Below are positions 40,501-64,000 of a stretch of 64,000 nucleotides of DNA, piece by piece. Origin of the DNA: Acanthopleura granulata. Taxonomy: Eukaryota; Mollusca; Polyplacophora; Chitonida; Chitonidae. The notes beneath the pieces were generated by a model. The model was not told the origin of the DNA and made no database searches. It saw nothing but the letters and a program-made list of their open reading frames with translations. Location of the stretch: positions 35,243,868-35,307,867 of the forward strand of contig JABBOT010000002.1 of NCBI GenBank assembly GCA_016165875.1, in the 5' to 3' direction. Positions within the stretch are counted from its first letter, which is position 1. Every line of letters starts with the position of its first letter. Both the position numbers and the translations under genes were made by a program.

Positions 40501-43500
40501 TACAATCAAAATCTATGTCAAAAGTTAATGTCAGTGACCTTTTAAATGTGACTTTGTATCATTCACATATGCACATGTGACCTGTAACTTCAGACACATG
40601 ATTGACTGTGTGAAATGTACACGGGCATGTATTTATCCAGTTGTTTTGGAATGTCTAACCTTTGGATCATATCAGATGACCTCAACTTTTCTCGTGATCT
40701 GAAGCTCTGAAAAGCTTGAATTATCAAACATTTTAACCTAGGGGCTGCAAATGTAGCTGTACATGATAGTTACTCCATCACTTTCATCATTAGACCAGTG
40801 TTTTATGTCACACTTAAGATAATCTTGTTTGGATAATGAGCAGTCAGGTTTACAGCTAAAGTTACATGTACCCAAACAAACCTGTGGTACACCACAATTG
40901 ATGACATAAATGGTGGTCACAAATGATGTGCTAACATTGACAAGTCACCTGGTGAGAACTTCACATGCAAATCCTGTATTACGTAATACAAGATTTGCAA
41001 CTATAAATATACACATGTATGTATGCTTAGGGTAGTGACCCAAATTCAAAAACAATCACTCCTTATTATGTATTTCTTAATCCAAGAAACTCTAAACTGT
41101 ATGCGTAAACTGCAATTTACAGTGAATGGTATGTCATACATGTGCACATGCTGCTCACAACAACAACTGTGCATGCATGATATTGTTTTGTTTTCAGGAG
41201 TCAGACTGACTGACTTTTCAAAGAGGAAACTGTTGGGACAAGCAGCACATGGCTGCCACTTGGCCAGAGTCAGACAATAGGCCTTACAAAATGGTCTGGG
41301 GGACACACAGTGACCTGTGCGAATATGGGTCAGGGCAAGACCCACAGGGAGCATCAACAGAATCCACAGATTTGTAACATCAGTTGACAAAATGCAGATC
41401 TTTGCACAAGTACAACCAGGTCATTGCACTTTAACTGGGCCCATCCCGAATACATATGTGAAAGATCACCATAAATGATGTTCAAATCCATACTGAACAA
41501 ACTACAAGAAGCGAGACATGGTCCACGGCAGAAATTAACAATGTATATTTTCGCTGCAAAGTTAATTAACAAGTTAATCTTCAGCTTACAATGCACTACA
41601 TGCCCTTCAGTAAGGATGGGTCATATTATGGTAAGACATACATCTTAGTCCATATGTTTATAAGTAAACTTTTTGGCAGTGCCATTATATCTACAGAAGT
41701 GCATCACTTAAGATAACTAAATTTCATGACTCTGGGTCACTGAAACCAGAGAAGCACATTGAAAACCAGAAACATTGCCTTGAAATTTTTCCCCTTTTGT
41801 AATGTAGTACTTGAAGAAATGCTTCCTTTAACAGTCTGAGATAGGACGATCCTGTGTATTTCAATCATCAACACCTAGCATGATGGCATTGTCTGTTATT
41901 CACTTCGACAGGACTTCAAGATCTTGAGGTTTCTAAACTGAGGTCTAATGTCTATAAAACATCTTGATTTTAATAACCAGATGAAATCCAAAACACGAAA
42001 ACCTTTCCAAATTTCACATCATTTTCCTGGCTGGGGTGAAAAAGTTGACAGCAGCCAGATAGGGCCATATATCAAGAAGGAAAGGGGAAAACATACATTG
42101 TTTAAAAAAATTGCAGGGTAGCAATTTCCTATATATTTGTTAGCACTGTGCCCAGCAAAAGAAGGTGATCTGTTGTGACTGATAGTCATTAAATGCTATA
42201 CTCAAGAAGTACGGCCGTCTGTTTTACCTTGAAGGAAACTGGACTGGCTGAAGTAAACCATCTATGCTCACCTCCCTGATAGATCCAAATTTGAATGCAT
42301 AATCTTTTTCTGATTTCTGCGTTATCTCTTTTTACAAAATTTACTTTCTTAACAAATTTACAAATTCTTTCTTAACCCAAACTACTCTTCTGTACCAGCA
42401 TCACAAGAAAGTTTTTTCCAGTCTGGTACCTTGCCTTAAATATGCTGCACAACAGTTGTTGGAAGCTGGGCAGCAGCATCAGATTACAAAAAAAAATCTT
42501 CCGCAAAGGCACTGCCAAAGGGTCTTTTGAGCTTGTAAATCTGTGTTAGTCAACTGGAAGAGAAGGGAGACAACACATAAATGCAAGGTTGACTTTTGTG
42601 CAGATGACAAAAATGGGGTTTCTATGAAAACTGTCTACAAATCAGAAGGCAACATTGTTTACATTTGGCTGAGTTGCCAAGAAGGGTTCATTCTGTGAGG
42701 TGATGACTTACGATGCTGGCAGGTATCCAATGAATTATAGTGAAGCCACTCAAATCGAAGCCTGCATATTAGTGCAATACACTACACTGGCTGGATATTA
42801 GTTCCTGAGATGTACAGCGTCACAATTCTGGCAGCACTCCAGGTAAAGCAGATTGATAGTCTGCAAGAGGTATCTTGACTCTGATGATTGTAGCATTTGG
42901 AACTGTCACCATTTCCATTGTGAAAAAAGAAAGCAATAAAACTTTCAGCCTGTTGCGCCCGCCCCGCCCCCCCCCCCCAAAATAAGCTGAATATATGTAA
43001 CTGCTAAATTTAAATGTTATCACAGGTATGCCTCTTGTCTTTTGAGTCAAGCAAGATGTACACTCTTCATAAAAGAGACGACCATGTGAAGCGACAATCA
43101 GATGAAAGGAGATATATTTGGCAACTTCATTGCTTTCTTCAAGACCTGTGCACTGTGCGATCCCCTTGGCTGATCACTGCTTAGCAAGGAACATACTAAG
43201 GACATTTACCTGAGTTCTTTGCGCACGTAAATGTGCACTGACAGGATCCGAATACCTAAAACTTTTCAGCTGCCTCGATCTGAGAACGGGTATGTCACAT
43301 ACTAAATTCAAAATGTTTTTGCTGTATTAGAATTACATGAAAGATTTTAGTAATTTAGGCCACATTAACAGTTGCCATTTATTTATAAATTGATCGACAA
43401 CAACAGCACTTTCTCCACTGAGGCAGTCCTTACCACTCATTTCCACTTACTCCGTCCAGCAGTCTGAGGCCCTTTAGATGTTGCATTATAAATGACGCGG

Positions 43501-44859
43501 ACGCTGAATTTCCAGATCTGAGACTTGCTCTATACTCAACTTTGCGGCGATGCAGTCTGGCTTTTAGGCCTGCCCTCTACACACAAGAAACAAGCCTAAT
43601 ATGGGACTTAACTGTTATAAAGCTACTACCATGACTAGATGGGAAAAAGGCAATGTGACACATTATTTAGCCCATGTAAAGTAATTCCAACCCAAATTTC
43701 CATCTTGAGCCAGATATTCCCCTCCAGTGATAGCTTCTGGAAATCTGCCCATTGTCATTACGTGTTCAAGATGTTGGAGAGTTTCCACCTATCCGAGCAG
43801 GAGAAACAGAGTCATTTTGGATTTAGTTTAAGTAGGCAACATGTCCGAAATAACTCAGATAGGCTAAATACAATGACATTCAGTCACCTTGGGTTTCAGC
43901 ACGTAGTTTATTACAGTTTTAGGCTTATGTTAGACTCGTTTCTCAGAGGTAGAGGGCCGGTCTGAAAGTCAGACAGTATCGCTGCAAAACTGACTATAGG
44001 GCAGGTCTCAGACATGGAAATTAAGCACCCACATCACTTATAATGCATATTCCAACATATGAGCAACCTCAGACTATCCAACTAGTTCTGGTAAGTCCTT
44101 ATTTTGCCGCCCAAATAGATAGGACTGACATCGGCAGAAGGTCCAGACTTTCAAACCACCAACACAAAGCAATGTTCTTTTAGAAGAGATCTTTGGTATT
44201 TATCACAGAATATTTCTCCGACATTATATTTATTAGGTGCAATTTCACAATATTCTCACAGCGTGTGTCATACCTAAACATACTACTTTCAAAGGCTACT
44301 CCTCGCCACGATATGGCTGTGGCGATAAGGCATAATCATTCATTCATTCATTCATTCAAAGGCTACTGTGTAAATATTTACAGGAAAATACCCATCGTTT
44401 CGGGAATAAACCTCCTTTACCGTAGGCATTGTATCTTTAGTATTCATTATGCAAGTTCCTAGGCTAGCCTAGGCATATGATGGTGTGCACAGTGTCATTC
44501 GACACCTAGCCTGATGAATCAGACATTGTATGCTACGTCTGATTGTATGCTATGTTGTATGCAGCATACAACGTCTAATTCACTAAGCTATTCGGAACCA
44601 TGATATACTTACGAACAATGTCTGGTTCTTGTAAACGTTTGTTTGCATGTGCCCATTCAGGACTGTTCGGGTGACTCTCTGACAAAATGTTGCTTTCGTG
44701 TTCAGAGCAGGGTCCCCGGTCGTCTCTTCCTGACATGTTCATTCTTTCATTCAAACCATAACTGGCTCCCCGGTTTGTTTTGGTAAATACAGCGGTAAAA
44801 AAAGCGAGGCAAAGCACCGCCCAAATTTTGAAACTCATGAGATTACTTTCACCAATCAT
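34519..44859 (-). CDS. TMEM130-like single-pass membrane glycoprotein, complete
   Basis: Six exons: 44613-44859, 40094-40384, 37210-37533, 36482-36566, 35161-35366 and 34519-34814, giving 482 residues. The N-terminus has a signal peptide (IWAVLCLAFFTAVF). The ectodomain carries many N-glycosylation sequons (NFT, NSS, NMT, NVS, NKS, NVT, NIT). NFTLELSNSSPAVLDSSVIF and FEYVWHDREK resemble the TMEM130 N-terminal region, and ITYHWFMNRQPIG lies in a PKD-like fold. The last exon encodes one membrane helix (VPVVFAFLAVLIIVVAGAYI) and a cytosolic tail of about 70 residues with KPYVEVANFDFHP and a YGSV sequence that fits a Yxx-hydrophobic sorting signal. TMEM130 belongs to the PMEL/GPNMB-related PKD group; its function is poorly known. 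Assignment rests on architecture and local matches, so orthology is probable but unproven. Intron 1 exceeds 4 kb. Confidence 0.75.
36955..37150. repeat. 81-bp tandem repeat in a TMEM130-like gene intron
   Basis: ACACATGAACTCTCAAAACA starts at 36961 and again at 37042 (period 81 bp), each followed by GCATGTTTTCAGGCTCAAAA. A partial third unit reaches about 37150. The period is divisible by three, so the plus strand stays open; this looks fortuitous. Confidence 0.85.
38111..38124 (+). repeat. poly-G run of 14
   Basis: Fourteen consecutive G in an intron of the TMEM130-like gene (C on the transcribed sense strand). Confidence 0.95.
39328..39587 (-). repeat. SINE, main family, full length, diverged
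   Basis: Reverse orientation: TTTATTTATTTGATTGTTGT at the left, the GGAAACCCACAGCAATCC body, and GCGTGCTAACCCCCTCGGCC with the tRNA-like head at the right. It lies in TMEM130-like intron 1. Confidence 0.8.
42967..42978 (+). repeat. poly-C run
   Basis: Twelve C, preceded by a GCCCGCCCCG-type stretch, in TMEM130-like intron 1. Confidence 0.9.
44288..44367 (+). mobile_element. short retroelement tail with 13-bp target-site duplication
   Basis: CCTCGCCACGATATGGCTGT (44301 on) ends in a (CATT)n run. The 13-bp direct repeat TTCAAAGGCTACT flanks it exactly (44288-44300 and 44355-44367). This is the structure of a 5'-truncated, target-primed SINE/LINE insertion of about 54 bp. A similar CTCGCCACGATATAGCTG tail is, from memory, common in gastropod genomes. 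Confidence 0.8.
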
Positions 44860-45072
44860 AGCTTTGTCAAACTTTATGCCCTAATCCCTTTGAATACATA
44901 AATATGCACTAACATAAACATGCACTAACTCATGGTTGTTCGTCTAAAAGTCGTGGACTACCACGGAAATGGGCCGGCCACCCAACAAGCGTCACGCGCT
45001 GTTGGCTGAAGCACCACATCGTACCTCCCCATATTGAAGAGCTCCTCATTTGACAGCTTGAGCACTTATGTA

Positions 45073-45318
45073 TGAATTTATTTATTTATTTGATTGGTGT
45101 TTTACGCCATACAAGAATATTTCTCTCATACGACGGCGGCCAGCATTATGGTGGGAGGAAAGCGAGCAGAGCACGGGGGAATCCAAAGGTCTCTGATAGA
45201 CCTTTCCACATACTGTCGGAGAGGGAGTCAGCATGAGCTGGACTTGAACTCACAGCGACCGCATTGGTGAGTTCAGTACGCTGCGCTAGCGCGGTAACCA
45301 ACTGAGCCACGCAGGCCT
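45073..45318 (-). repeat. SINE, main family, full length
   Basis: Reverse orientation: TTTATTTGATTGGTGTTTTA at the left, CGACGGCGGCCAGCATTATG and GAGCTGGACTTGAACTCACA in the middle, and the head complement AACCAACTGAGCCACGCAGG at the right. It lies between the TMEM130-like start and the HERC4 end. Confidence 0.85.
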
Positions 45319-47211
45319 CGGACCATTCATGTAGGTATGGCAACTAATAACCAATGGGGACTATATAATATACAGTGCAGTTAAAATTCACTGTGGAATA
45401 CAACTGGGGCAAAACGGTATATTTACACATTTATTATAGCACAGTTTGAAACCAGTATCTTTACAGCCAGTACTTTTACAAAACCTCTTGATGTTCCACA
45501 TAAAGGTTACCCTGAGAATTGACATATTTTCGAGAAATACATACAGCTATTGTTTACACCAATGCATCTCTAAAGCACTGATCACATTAAATGATTATGA
45601 ATATATATGCATACATGTTAACATTCAAACTTCTTCACAAGTGAAAAAATCAATGGCTTGCATTATCACTTCAGTTTGTTAAGACGTCCTCTAAATAGCA
45701 TGTATCGCTACTGGGAATTACAACAAAATAACACAATGAAATTCCAAGAATAAACATTGTGTCATGGATAACAACAACGATGATAACTTTGGGATTCTGC
45801 TCATGTAATTAATGACATAAAGATAACTGCTATCTTAAGCTAATGAGACTTATCTCTGACAAAATCCCCAGAAAATAACGAAAGGTAACTAATTTACCGC
45901 TCACTCCTAATTTTACCACTTGTATGAAAACTGATCAGACTGTTTTAACTGTTCAACATAATCCTATCAAAAACTTTTCATCTATTTTATTTTAACCACA
46001 AACTATAACCCATAGATAAAACATTACCTAGACAAAAACTCAACAAAGATGTCAACATACCCCTGTATATAAAGAGATCCACACTTTTTTGTTGCATGGT
46101 GTCTGTTATTTACACTGTTGTTTTTCTCAGTTTACATGTTCTACAATTTTCAGTCTTGCATGATACTGTAAGTTGTTATTACAAGTTGGATGCAGAATGC
46201 AACTGTAATTTTTTTTTTTTTTTTTTGGTGTGGGGTTCCTGCAATAAGAGCAAAGATCTAACCTATTTCCCATGCACACAAACATGTGAATAAACAGGAC
46301 GGCATGACATGGAAAGTGGCTATTGTAGCTTTACAAGAGATCACAGTTTTCGGGGGGTGAGGGGGTGGGGGTGGGGGACACTTTCTGGAAACCAGTCAAA
46401 ACCCATCCGACCCATGTGAATTCATCCTTATACATTTTCCTTAACAACAAATATAAAAATGCATTCATTTATTATGCTTGATATGCTAACCATAAACAGC
46501 ACTAATATGACCTGCATGCTGCTATATGTCTGGAATATTATCCACATAAATAACTGCATGCCCATGTTTCAGTACTTACTTTTACTGCTGATTTCACATG
46601 CTTGTATAAAAGTTGAGTATTAAACGTTCATCATTATCACTGATTTCAGAGCCGCATCCAATATTAAAATAATTATACACATCATAATGTCTATTACATT
46701 GAGCAAACAGTACATAAAATACCACATGTGTCAAACAGCAAAGTGGAGGAAGACTTTCACATAATGGCTCAGTAGGCAGCAGTATATAGACAAGGGCATC
46801 ACAAATCAGCACTAGTGGTATATGTACATACAAAGGTATGCTGACAACATATGCAATCTAAAAACTAAAAACAATAAGGCATACAACTGTAGATGGAAAT
46901 ATTTAAAACGCTGAGCATCACACCTTTTTAGCTTGAAGCTACATACACAAACACGTGTGGCTATCGCTGTACAGAAATACCCAAGATTACAGGAGCCCTG
47001 AAACCATGCCTAACTACACTGGATCAGTTTATATCACTGTCAAAAAAAGTTTACATTTGTCTTAACACAAACATTCACAGTAAAACAAATGTTCCATCAC
47101 ACTTCAGTCCATGTCACAAAGTATATCACAACAACATGGGTTTGAAATTTCATCAGCACTGTCCAGGCCAATTCTTTGGCCCAGATCAGTTCATCCTTCC
47201 TGAACGGTTCA
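45319..47211. other. HERC4 3' flank / probable 3' UTR
   Basis: No coding exon is seen. Minus-strand AATAAA occurs near 45429-45434 and near 46463-46468, either of which could end HERC4 transcripts. An 18-T run lies at 46209-46226 and a G-rich stretch near 46350-46378. Confidence 0.4.

Positions 47212-64000
<16,789 letters not shown>

Noticed and set aside
44553..44571. Near-perfect palindrome GTTGTATGCAGCATACAAC
   Set aside because: Short AT-rich hairpin beside related TGTATGCTA repeats; no terminator or other role can be supported in a eukaryotic intron.

Overview
The window is animal nuclear DNA: intron-rich, AT-rich, with GT/AG introns and many short interspersed repeats. The proteins and the repeats (tRNA-derived SINEs ending in a tail like GTAAAACACCAATCAAATAA, plus a short element beginning CCTCGCCACGATATGGCTG) point to a lophotrochozoan, most likely a mollusc. 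That placement is inference from recall; no search was run. There are no operons, CRISPR arrays or bacterial features.

Layout, left to right. 617-2926 (+): the last four coding exons of RRN3, the RNA polymerase I initiation factor. 5380-6020 (-): a broken relic of an invertebrate SAP/SWIM-type protein family. 6711-11884 (-): a complete nine-exon NTAN1, the N-terminal asparagine amidohydrolase. 15250-18085 (+): a complete RPSA (40S ribosomal protein SA), with a candidate TOP-type first exon near 13.2 kb. 21142-23832 (-): a complete five-exon conserved gene of unknown function with a helix-hairpin-helix motif. It is divergent from COIL (coilin, 24151-28252, +), about 0.3 kb away. 28.3-34.5 kb: repeat-rich sequence with no gene found. 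34519-44859 (-): a six-exon single-pass membrane protein of the TMEM130 type. 47212-64000 (-): HERC4, an RCC1-repeat plus HECT ubiquitin ligase, complete at the C-terminus and cut at the right edge of the window exactly at an exon's last base.

For each gene I reconstructed the exons by hand from splice sites, reading frame and family resemblance. Intron phases are consistent through every reconstructed gene, which is the main support for the exon coordinates. Several genes serve basic nuclear and ribosome functions (Pol I initiation, 40S subunit, Cajal body scaffold) and two belong to the ubiquitin system (NTAN1, HERC4), but nothing suggests co-regulation beyond the COIL divergent pair.

The most notable observation is a pair of adjacent 48-nt, phase-0, homologous exons in the HECT domain of HERC4 (54858-54905 and 54743-54790). 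Only 67 nt separate them, so they look like a mutually exclusive exon pair. Others are a tandem 45-bp array that copies the end of a HERC4 exon with its 5' splice site, a possible ancient RRN3-NTAN1 linkage, a coilin without an RG box, and a clean 13-bp target-site duplication around a short retroelement tail.
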